Shown here in pieces: positions 49,453-56,209 of a DNA stretch of 56,209 bases (its first letter is position 1; every line of letters begins with the position of its first letter). The position numbers were made by a program, and so were the translations under genes. The stretch covers positions 1 through 56,209 of the forward strand of contig JAFWFZ010000004.1 in the NCBI GenBank assembly GCA_017515345.1. Direction: 5' to 3'. The notes beneath the pieces are model-generated. The model saw only the letters and a list, made by a program, of their open reading frames with translations, made no database searches and had not been told where the DNA came from. The DNA comes from Oscillospiraceae bacterium. GTDB taxonomy: Bacteria > Bacillota > Clostridia > Oscillospirales > Oscillospiraceae.

Positions 49453-49496
49453 TCCGCCGCCGCGGTTTTTTTCCGCGGCAGGCGGCTTTTTTTGCC
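49453..49496. terminator. Hairpin with T-tract between divergent genes
   Basis: CCGCCGCCGCGG and CCGCGGCAGGCGG around a T7 loop, followed by TTTTTTT on the plus strand. Nothing upstream on the plus strand clearly ends here. Confidence 0.5.
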
Positions 49497-49503
49497 CCGG
49501 AAC

Positions 49504-49531
49504 TTGTAATCTGCGCTGTATTTGGTATAAT
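49504..49531 (+). promoter_or_regulatory. Promoter of gdpP
   Basis: TTGTAA (49504-49509), 16-nt spacer, TATAAT (49526-49531) within TTGGTATAAT. Confidence 0.65.
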
Positions 49532-49575
49532 GAATTATTAAATTGGACGATTGTCGCCTGTCGGGGGGAATTGCC

Positions 49576-51582
49576 GTGAACAAAAAGTTTTCATCGATGC
49601 TGCAGCCCAGCATGAGATTCTATTTCATCATCCTGATCCTATTTGCGGTGGTCACCTTCTTCTTCGGCCCCACCAGCAAATGGCTGGCCGGCGGCGAGGC
49701 GGTCATCATCCTCCTGCTTGCCATCTACACCCGTATCGCCAGCAAGAAGCGCGGGGAAAAGCTGCTGGAGTACATCGAGTCCGTCACCGACAATATGGAT
49801 ACCGCCACCATGGACACCCTGAAGGGCTCCCCCCTGCCTGTGCTTATCTTCAGTCCCAGGGACGATCTTATCCTCTGGTCCAACGCCCGCTTCCGGAACA
49901 TGACCGGCGAGCGGGAGCATCTGTTCGAGGCGCGCATCGGTGATCTGATCCCCGGCTTCTCCAGCAAGTGGCTCATTGAGGGAAAGGTGGAGTGTCCGGA
50001 CCTCGTCACCGTGGGGCAGAAGCAGTACAAGGTCTTCGGAAGCATCATCAAGTCCGAGCGCAGTCCCGGCGTACAGGATTTTCTGGCCACCACCTACTGG
50101 GTGGACCTCACCGAATACGCCGCCGAGCACGACAGATTCAACAACTCCCGGCCCGTGGCGGCCATCCTGCTGCTGGACAACTACGATGAGCTTCTCAACG
50201 GCATGAGCGACAAGGAAAAGTCCGTCCTCCTGGCCGACATCGACGACCGGATCAACGACTGGGCCGGGGGCTGCGGCGGCTATCTCTGCAAATACGACCG
50301 CGACCGGTACATCTTCCTCTTTGAGGCCCAGTACCTGAAGCCGTTCGTGGACGGCAAGTTCGCCATCCTGGACCGGGTGCGGGAGGTCATCGCAACCAAC
50401 GGCATGCGCGCCACCCTCTCCATCGGCGTCGGCAAGGACGGCGACAGCCTGGACGAGGATTTCCGCTTTGCCTCTCTGGGCGTGGAAATGGCCCTGTCCC
50501 GCGGCGGCGACCAGGCCGTCATCAAAAACAAATATAACTTCGAGTTCTACGGCGGGCGCAGCGCGGAGTTTGAAAAGCGTACCAAGGTCCGCTCCCGGGT
50601 ACTGGCCAGCGCCTTCGGCGAGCTGGTGAACGACGCCTCCGCCGTGCTCATCATGGGGCACAAGTTCGCGGATCTTGACTCCATCGGCGCCGCCGTGGGC
50701 GTGTGCTGCATCGCGCGGGCAAGGGGAAAACGCGCCCGGATCGTGGTCGACCTGGAGAAAAACCTGGCCGAGCCCCTCATCGAGCACATGCGCCAGCTCC
50801 CGGAATACGCCGACGTGTTCATCTCCGCCCAGGACGCCATGATCGAGGCCGACGGGAAGAGCCTTCTCGTGGTGGTGGACACAAACCGGCCGGAGCAGGT
50901 GGAGTCGGAGTCGCTGCTCCTCTCCTGCAACCGGGTAGCCGTTATCGACCACCACCGCCGGGCGGCCACCTATATCCAGAACGCCGACCTGAATTTCCAC
51001 GAGCCCTACGCCTCCAGCGCGTCGGAGCTGGTGGCGGAGATGCTCCAGTACCTGGTGGAGAAATCCTCCATCCTCCGGTATGAGGCGGAGGCCATCATGG
51101 CCGGCATCGTGCTGGATACCAAGAGCTTCGCCATCCGCACCGGCAGCCGCACCTTCGACGCCGCGGCTTTCCTGCGGCGGGTGGGCGCCGACACCTCCGA
51201 GGTCAAAAAGCTCCTCCAGTCCGACCTGAGCACCACCATGGCGAGATACGACATCATCAAGAGCGCGTCCCTCTACAAGAGCGGCATCGCCATCGCGGTC
51301 TCTGACAGGAAGGAGAACCGGATCATCGTCGCCCAGGCGGCGGACGAGCTGCTGAACGTGGCGGGGGTGGAGGCGAGCTTCGTCCTCTCCCCGGGGGAGG
51401 ACAGCATCGACATATCCGCCCGCAGCATCGGCAGCGTCAACGTCCAGATGATCCTGGAGAAGCTGGGCGGCGGCGGCAACAAATCCACCGCCGGCGTACA
51501 GATCCGCGGCAAGACCTCCGCCCAGGTGCTGCGGGAGCTGACGGCGGCCATAGACACCTATCTGGCGGAGGACAATCAATGA
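49576..51582 (+). CDS. gdpP: Cyclic-di-AMP phosphodiesterase (GdpP-type, GGDEF and DHH domains)
   Basis: 668 residues from GTG 49576, with GGGGGGA just upstream; a TTG-initiated frame beginning 11 codons earlier lacks this signal. Two membrane helices lie near residues 12-55, then a PAS-like domain (about 75-165) and a degenerate GGDEF domain (about 165-300). The DHH-DHHA1 phosphodiesterase carries DLDSIGAA (about 365), VVVDTNR (about 440), VIDHHRR (about 470) and the DHHA1 motif GGGGNKSTAG near the end. It hydrolyses the second messenger c-di-AMP, which governs K+ and cell-wall balance. First gene of the conserved block with rplI and dnaB downstream. Confidence 0.96.
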   Translation: MNKKFSSMLQPSMRFYFIILILFAVVTFFFGPTSKWLAGGEAVIILLLAIYTRIASKKRGEKLLEYIESVTDNMDTATMDTLKGSPLPVLIFSPRDDLILWSNARFRNMTGEREHLFEARIGDLIPGFSSKWLIEGKVECPDLVTVGQKQYKVFGSIIKSERSPGVQDFLATTYWVDLTEYAAEHDRFNNSRPVAAILLLDNYDELLNGMSDKEKSVLLADIDDRINDWAGGCGGYLCKYDRDRYIFLFEAQYLKPFVDGKFAILDRVREVIATNGMRATLSIGVGKDGDSLDEDFRFASLGVEMALSRGGDQAVIKNKYNFEFYGGRSAEFEKRTKVRSRVLASAFGELVNDASAVLIMGHKFADLDSIGAAVGVCCIARARGKRARIVVDLEKNLAEPLIEHMRQLPEYADVFISAQDAMIEADGKSLLVVVDTNRPEQVESESLLLSCNRVAVIDHHRRAATYIQNADLNFHEPYASSASELVAEMLQYLVEKSSILRYEAEAIMAGIVLDTKSFAIRTGSRTFDAAAFLRRVGADTSEVKKLLQSDLSTTMARYDIIKSASLYKSGIAIAVSDRKENRIIVAQAADELLNVAGVEASFVLSPGEDSIDISARSIGSVNVQMILEKLGGGGNKSTAGVQIRGKTSAQVLRELTAAIDTYLAEDNQ

Positions 51583-51609
51583 CCCACACTATAAAGGAGG
51601 ACGAATAGA

Positions 51610-52059
51610 ATGAAAGTCATACTGGAGCAGGATGTGAAGGGAAAGGGCAAGAAGGGCCAGATGGTGAACGTGGCCGACGGTTACGCCCGGAACTACCTCT
51701 TTCCGCAGAAGCTGGCCGTACCCGCCACCTCCGATAATCTCAACGCCATGAAGATCCGGGAAAGGGCCCGCCAGGCCCAGCTCGAGCGGGACAGGGCCGA
51801 GGCCGCCGAGAACGCCAAAAAGCTGGAGGGGATCGTAGTCAAGATCCCTGCCAAGGCCGGCGGCGCGGGCAAGCTCTTCGGCTCCGTCACCAGCAAGGAG
51901 ATCTCCGAGGCGCTGAAGGAGCAGTGCGGCATCAGCATCGAGAAGAACAAGATCGTGCAGGCGGAGCCCATCAAGACCTTCGGCTCCTATGAGGTGAAGT
52001 GCAAGCTGGGCTTTGAGATCAGCGGCACCATCCACGTGATCGTCACCGAGGCGAAATAA
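51610..52059 (+). CDS. rplI: Ribosomal protein L9
   Basis: 149 residues, the standard length. N-terminal [29 protein letters not shown] is the L9 signature. A long helix joins it to the C-terminal rRNA-binding domain. AAGGAGGACG precedes ATG 51610. It lies 27 bp after gdpP. Confidence 0.98.
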   Translation: MKVILEQDVKGKGKKGQMVNVADGYARNYLFPQKLAVPATSDNLNAMKIRERARQAQLERDRAEAAENAKKLEGIVVKIPAKAGGAGKLFGSVTSKEISEALKEQCGISIEKNKIVQAEPIKTFGSYEVKCKLGFEISGTIHVIVTEAK

Positions 52060-52089
52060 TTATCCGAAGCTGAAAGGAGCGTGAAATGC

Positions 52090-53442
52090 ATGGATGAGTT
52101 CGTCACCCGCACCATGCCCCACAGCAGCGAGGCGGAGCAGGCGGTGCTCGGCTCCATGCTCATCGACTCCCGCTGCGTGGGCGACGTGCTCGGCGCCGTG
52201 TCGGCCGGGGACTTCTACTCCCAGATCAACCGCGAGATCTTTGAGACGATCTACACCATGTTCAACTACTCCATGACCATCGACCCGCTGACGGTGCTGG
52301 AGCAGATGCGCGTCTCCGGCGTCATCCGCGACGATTCCTCCGCCTACCTGCTGGAGCTGATGAACATCACCCCCACCGCGGCGAACGTGCTGGAATATGC
52401 CGCCATCGTGAAGAACGCGGCGCTGCTCCGGGCCATCGCCGACACGGGCAGCACCATCTCCGCCATGGCGCTGGAGGGGGAGGGCGGCGCGGACGCCATC
52501 CTGGAGGCGGCGGAGCGCAGGATCTACGCCCTCCGCCAGGGGAAAAACACGTCCGGGCTGGAGCCGCTCAGCCAGGTGATGGTGCGGGTCTACGACCAGA
52601 TCACCACCGCCGCCAAGAGCGACGCCTCCATCCCCGGCATTTCCACCGGCTTCCTGGATATCGACCGGGCCATCATGGGACTCAACCGGTCCGATCTGAT
52701 CCTCATCGCCTCCCGGCCCGGCATGGGCAAGACCAGCATCGCGCTGAACATCGCCCTGTACGCGGCCAAGAACTCCGGCAAGACCGTGGCCGTCTTCTCC
52801 CTGGAGATGAGCCGGGAGCAGCTCGGCCTGCGCCTTCTGTCCGGGGAGAGCTTTGTGGACGGGAAAAAGCTCCAGCGGGGCAATCTGTCCCAGAATGACT
52901 GGCACAACGTGATCGCCGCCGTCAAGTCCCTGAGCGAGGCGTCGCTGCTGATCAACGACAACCCCACCCTCACGGTGGCGGATATGAACGCCCAGTGCCG
53001 CCGGATATCCAACCTGGGGCTGGTGGTCATCGACTATCTCCAGCTCATGACCAGCGCCACCGGCACCTCCAACTACGCCGGGGAAAACCGTACCCAGGTG
53101 GTCTCGGACATCAGCCGCATGCTGAAGATCATGGCCAAGGAGCTGAACGTTCCCGTGCTGTGCCTCTCCCAGCTCAGCCGCGCCAACGAGGGCAGGACCA
53201 ACAAGCGGCCCATGCTCTCCGATCTGCGCGAATCCGGCGCCATCGAGCAGGACGCCGACATCGTGATCGGCCTGTACCGTGACGACTACTACAACAAGGA
53301 GACGGAGGAGCCCAATGTGGCGGAGTGCATCGTGCTGAAAAACCGCCGGGGCGAGACCGATACGGTCAAGCTCCGCTGGCTGCCCGAGTACACCACCTAC
53401 ACCACCATGGTGGACCCCGACCACACCGAAAAGGATATGTAA
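52090..53442 (+). CDS. dnaB: Replicative DNA helicase
   Basis: 450 residues from ATG 52090, with AAGGAG about 10 nt upstream; a GTG at 52081 is too close to that site. The N-terminal domain (HSSEAEQAVLGSML) binds primase. The RecA-like domain has Walker A SRPGMGKTS (about residue 210), Walker B LVVIDYLQLM (about 313), and the arginine-finger region SDLRESGAIEQDADIV. It unwinds DNA at the replication fork as a hexamer. The stop is directly followed by tilS. Confidence 0.98.
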   Translation: MDEFVTRTMPHSSEAEQAVLGSMLIDSRCVGDVLGAVSAGDFYSQINREIFETIYTMFNYSMTIDPLTVLEQMRVSGVIRDDSSAYLLELMNITPTAANVLEYAAIVKNAALLRAIADTGSTISAMALEGEGGADAILEAAERRIYALRQGKNTSGLEPLSQVMVRVYDQITTAAKSDASIPGISTGFLDIDRAIMGLNRSDLILIASRPGMGKTSIALNIALYAAKNSGKTVAVFSLEMSREQLGLRLLSGESFVDGKKLQRGNLSQNDWHNVIAAVKSLSEASLLINDNPTLTVADMNAQCRRISNLGLVVIDYLQLMTSATGTSNYAGENRTQVVSDISRMLKIMAKELNVPVLCLSQLSRANEGRTNKRPMLSDLRESGAIEQDADIVIGLYRDDYYNKETEEPNVAECIVLKNRRGETDTVKLRWLPEYTTYTTMVDPDHTEKDM

Positions 53443-54765
53443 ATGCTGACACGATTCCTGGCCTACGCCGACAAATATCATATGCTGCCCGACCCCGGCG
53501 AGGGTGTTCTGGCGGCCGTATCCGGCGGGGCCGACTCCGTGTGTATGCTGTTTCTGCTGGCGGAGGCGGCGAAGGAGCGCGGATTCCTTCTCCGCGCCGC
53601 CCACTTCGACCACATGCTCCGCGGGGCGGAATCCCGCCGGGACGCGGAATTCACCGAAAACCTGTGCCGGGACCGGGGGATTCCCTGCGTCACCGGCCGC
53701 GGCGACGTGGCCGCCTTCGCGGCGGAGCGGGGCCTCGGCTGCGAGGAAGCGGGGCGCATCCTGCGCTACGGCTTCCTTCGCCGGGCAATGGCGGAGTCCG
53801 GCTGCGTCCGTATCGCCACCGCCCACAGCGCCGACGACAACGCGGAAACCGTGCTCATGCGCCTTGCCCGGGGCGCTGGGACCCGCGGCCTCTCCGGCAT
53901 CCCGCCCGTCCGGGGCGAGATCATCCGGCCTCTCCTCTGGGCCACCAGGGCGGAGATCGAGGCGTGGCTGCGGGAACGCGGCATCCCCCATACGGAGGAC
54001 TCCACCAACGCGCTGGATCTGTATGCCCGCAACCGGGTGCGGCAGAAGGTCGTCCCCGTCCTGCGTGAGCTGAACCCCCGTTTCGCGGAGAGCGTCTCCG
54101 CCGCGGCGGAGCTGCTGCGGGAGGACGACCGCTGTCTCCAGGACATGGCGGATGCGTTCCTCAGCGGCAAAAGCCGGGCGGAGGCGAAGGCGCTGGCCGC
54201 CCTGCCCCGCGCCGTAGCGTCCCGCGCTGTGCGCGCCCTGGCGCCGGTCCCCCAGGACAGGGCGCATGTGGACGCGCTGCTGGACGCCTGCCGCGAGGGG
54301 CGGGATACGGAGCTCGGCATGCACGGCTGCCGCGCCGTGATCGAGGGCGGCAGCCTCCGGTTCGTGACCGGATCGTCCCCCGTCCCGGAGGCGGTTTCCC
54401 TGGCGCCGGGGGAGAACCGGTACGCCGGGTTCACCGTCCGGCTGGGCGAAGGGATCGCCGACGGCAGAATTCACAAATCATTTACCACTTTCCTATTCAA
54501 AAAGGATAGCGTCTGTGGTACAATATCTGTCAGGCCGCGCCGCCCGGGCGACAGTATCCGCCTCCGCGGCCGCTGCGTAACGAAATCGCTCAAAAAGCTG
54601 TATAACGAGGCGCATATCGCCCGCGGTCTGCGGGATACCGTACCGGTCGCCGCGGATGAGGCGGGCGTCCTTGCCGTGTGGTCCCTGGGGTCCGACGAGC
54701 GGGGCGCGCCGGAGCCCGGCGATCCCGTATGGATCATTGAATTTGAGGGAGAGATCAACGCGTGA
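53443..54765 (+). CDS. tilS: tRNA(Ile)-lysidine synthetase
   Basis: 440 residues. The PP-loop ATP motif AVSGGADSV is at residues 26-34, then HFDHMLRG, TAHSADDNAETVLMRL and RGAGTRGLSGIP, the TilS marks. A C-terminal TilS domain ends the protein. It modifies the wobble C of tRNA-Ile(CAU) to lysidine so that it reads AUA. ATG 53443 directly abuts the dnaB stop, and the stop overlaps hpt by 4 bp. Confidence 0.95.
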   Translation: MLTRFLAYADKYHMLPDPGEGVLAAVSGGADSVCMLFLLAEAAKERGFLLRAAHFDHMLRGAESRRDAEFTENLCRDRGIPCVTGRGDVAAFAAERGLGCEEAGRILRYGFLRRAMAESGCVRIATAHSADDNAETVLMRLARGAGTRGLSGIPPVRGEIIRPLLWATRAEIEAWLRERGIPHTEDSTNALDLYARNRVRQKVVPVLRELNPRFAESVSAAAELLREDDRCLQDMADAFLSGKSRAEAKALAALPRAVASRAVRALAPVPQDRAHVDALLDACREGRDTELGMHGCRAVIEGGSLRFVTGSSPVPEAVSLAPGENRYAGFTVRLGEGIADGRIHKSFTTFLFKKDSVCGTISVRPRRPGDSIRLRGRCVTKSLKKLYNEAHIARGLRDTVPVAADEAGVLAVWSLGSDERGAPEPGDPVWIIEFEGEINA

Positions 54766-55298
54766 ACAACGATTTTGAGAAGATCATTTACGACACCGAG
54801 ACACTGAAAGCCCGCATCGCGGAGATGGGCAAAACCATCACCGCGGACTACCTGGACAAGGATCCCATCGTCATCGGCGTGCTGAAGGGCGCTTTCGTCT
54901 TTATGGCCGACCTGATTCGCGCCATCGACACCCCCTGCGAGGTCGAGTTCCTGGGTGTCTCCTCCTACGGCAGCGGCACCACCACCACCGGCGCCGTGGA
55001 GATCACCCGCGACCTGGGCAAGGATATCGAGGGGCGCCACGTGATCATAGTGGAGGATATCCTCGACTCCGGCGTCACCCTGGCCTATCTGAAGAAATAT
55101 CTGGCAAACCGCTGCCCCGCGTCTATCCGGATCTGCACCCTGCTGGATAAGCCCGCCCGGCGCCAGGCGGATATCACGCCGGACTACGTGGGCTTTACCT
55201 GCCCCGACGAGTTCATCGTGGGCTTCGGCCTGGATTACGCGGAGAGATACCGCAACCTGCCGTATATCGCTATTCTGAAGCGCGAAGTATATTCCTGA
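54762..55298 (+). CDS. hpt: Hypoxanthine phosphoribosyltransferase
   Basis: 178 residues from GTG 54762, overlapping the tilS stop (GTGA). The PRPP-binding motif VIIVEDILDSGVTL (about residues 93-106) is present, as are GVLKGAFVFMADL and FIVGFGLDYAERYRNLPYI. It makes IMP or GMP from hypoxanthine or guanine and PRPP. Gene order tilS-hpt-ftsH is the conserved firmicute arrangement. Confidence 0.97.
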   Translation: MNNDFEKIIYDTETLKARIAEMGKTITADYLDKDPIVIGVLKGAFVFMADLIRAIDTPCEVEFLGVSSYGSGTTTTGAVEITRDLGKDIEGRHVIIVEDILDSGVTLAYLKKYLANRCPASIRICTLLDKPARRQADITPDYVGFTCPDEFIVGFGLDYAERYRNLPYIAILKREVYS

Positions 55299-55371
55299 TC
55301 CCTCCGCGAAAATCTAGCAACCGGAGCCGCCCGGTCCGCCCGGCGCGCCGGCAGAAAGAAGTGAACCTCAT

Positions 55372-56209
55372 TTGAAACAACGTTCCCAGAATCCCAGAAA
55401 CATCGGCTTCTACGTGCTCATCATCCTGATCGTCATCTCCGCCGTCTATCTGCTCTCCACCCGGAACACAGTAAAGGTCACCGACATCGAATACTCCGAG
55501 GTGCGCCGCCTGTTCGAGGCCGGCCAGGTGGAATACTTCAAGATCGAGGGCAACGAGCTCACCATGGAGCTCAGGGAGGACTACAAGGACACCGGCTCCA
55601 AGACCGTGACCCACGACCTGTACGACGTGTCCATCTTCTACTACGATCTCAGCGACGTGATCGACGAGGAGATGGAGAGAAGCGACGATTTCGCCTATAA
55701 CTACGGCGTGGGCTGGCAGGCGCCCTGGTGGCTGTCGTTCATCCCGTATATCCTCATCTTCGGACTCATCATCCTGTTCTGGAGCATCATCATGAATCGC
55801 TCCGGCATCGGCGGCGACAAGAGCGTGGCCCGGTTCGGCAAGGCGCGGACCCGGCTCGCCAGCGAGGAGAAAAAGCGCGTCACCTTTGCCGACGTGGCCG
55901 GCGCCGAGGAGGAGAAGGAGGAGCTGCGGGAGATCGTCGATTTCCTCAAGAACCCCCAGAAGTATATCAGCCTCGGCGCGCGTATCCCCAAGGGCGTGCT
56001 GCTGGTGGGCCCTCCGGGCACCGGTAAAACGCTGATCGCCAAGGCCGTGGCCGGCGAGGCCGGCGTCCAGTTCCTGTCCATCTCCGGCTCCGACTTCGTG
56101 GAGCTGTACGTGGGCGTGGGCGCGTCCCGCGTGCGCGACCTGTTCGACCAGGCAAAGAAGCTCGCCCCCGCCATCATCTTCATCGACGAGATCGACGCCG
56201 TAGGCCGCC
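55372..56209 (+). CDS. ftsH: ATP-dependent zinc metalloprotease FtsH, N-terminal part
   Basis: The frame runs from TTG 55372 to the end of the window: 279 codons, about 40-45% of a full protein. It has a membrane helix (residues 12-29, [16 protein letters not shown]), the outside FtsH domain, a second helix (about 125-142), then [16 protein letters not shown], Walker A GPPGTGKT (about residues 211-218), [20 protein letters not shown], and Walker [10 protein letters not shown] at the window edge. A weak AAAGAAG lies upstream, so the TTG is the best but not a certain start. It degrades membrane and regulatory proteins. The protease HEAGH motif lies beyond the window. Confidence 0.95.
   Translation, partial: MKQRSQNPRNIGFYVLIILIVISAVYLLSTRNTVKVTDIEYSEVRRLFEAGQVEYFKIEGNELTMELREDYKDTGSKTVTHDLYDVSIFYYDLSDVIDEEMERSDDFAYNYGVGWQAPWWLSFIPYILIFGLIILFWSIIMNRSGIGGDKSVARFGKARTRLASEEKKRVTFADVAGAEEEKEELREIVDFLKNPQKYISLGARIPKGVLLVGPPGTGKTLIAKAVAGEAGVQFLSISGSDFVELYVGVGASRVRDLFDQAKKLAPAIIFIDEIDAVGR

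Noticed and set aside
49453..49496. Hairpin plus T-tract before gdpP as the end of a small RNA gene
   Set aside because: No promoter or structure on the plus strand lies close enough upstream; the only TTGACA nearby (49379-49384) has no matching -10.

Overview
The window looks like a chromosomal segment of a GC-rich, spore-forming, anaerobic gut Firmicute, most likely Oscillospiraceae. I base this on an alpha/beta-type small acid-soluble spore protein, AGGAGG-type ribosome binding sites, TTGACA/TATAAT promoters, a flavin reductase-rubredoxin fusion, and the gdpP-rplI-dnaB-tilS-hpt-ftsH housekeeping block at the right end. No species can be named from the sequence alone.

Layout. 1-4600 is accessory DNA, visibly poorer in GC than the rest from about 1000 on. 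It holds the last 71 codons of a type I-C cas7, an 11-repeat CRISPR array starting one base after the cas7 stop, a helix-turn-helix protein, about 1 kb without a convincing gene, and a tyrosine integrase beside a tRNA-Pro(GGG). 4700-9540 has two MATE exporters, a thioesterase, a ~300-bp hairpin-rich element with terminal inverted repeats, and a nitrilase-superfamily amidohydrolase. 9700-19425 is one catabolic locus: a TRAP transporter on the minus strand, two LysR regulators, and a plus-strand operon for a BKACE enzyme, a hydroxyacyl-CoA/carnitine-type dehydrogenase, a cupin and a YdiF-like CoA-transferase. The simplest reading is import of a beta-hydroxy acid, oxidation to a beta-keto acid, cleavage with acetyl-CoA, and CoA recycling. 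19500-25800 has the SASP gene, a third MATE exporter and a MacB/FtsX-like ABC exporter with a long coiled-coil insert. 25830-32660 is a ribose-type sugar ABC operon with two near-identical lipoprotein binding proteins in tandem.

33000-40400 has a parvulin-like membrane protein, Mrp ATPase plus flavin reductase-rubredoxin, a TetR regulator, a PutP-type symporter and an ECF sigma/anti-sigma pair. 40560-46500 is a five-gene dlt-like operon (adenylation enzyme, GNAT, carrier protein, MBOAT, and an SGNH-polysaccharide deacetylase fusion) that probably decorates a cell-surface polymer. 46600-49450 has an FAD oxidoreductase, an intergenic region that looks like a ~285-nt structured RNA gene, and a solute-binding lipoprotein whose two halves are in swapped (circularly permuted) order. 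49500-56209 is the conserved core block, with ftsH running off the end.

The observations I would follow first are: the CRISPR array joined directly to cas7 with no adaptation genes or leader; the spacer that resembles a tRNA 3' end or attachment site; the 8344-8643 element; the dlt-like operon; the permuted binding protein; and the candidate RNA at 48285-48568. All identifications were made by eye from motifs; no database search was run.
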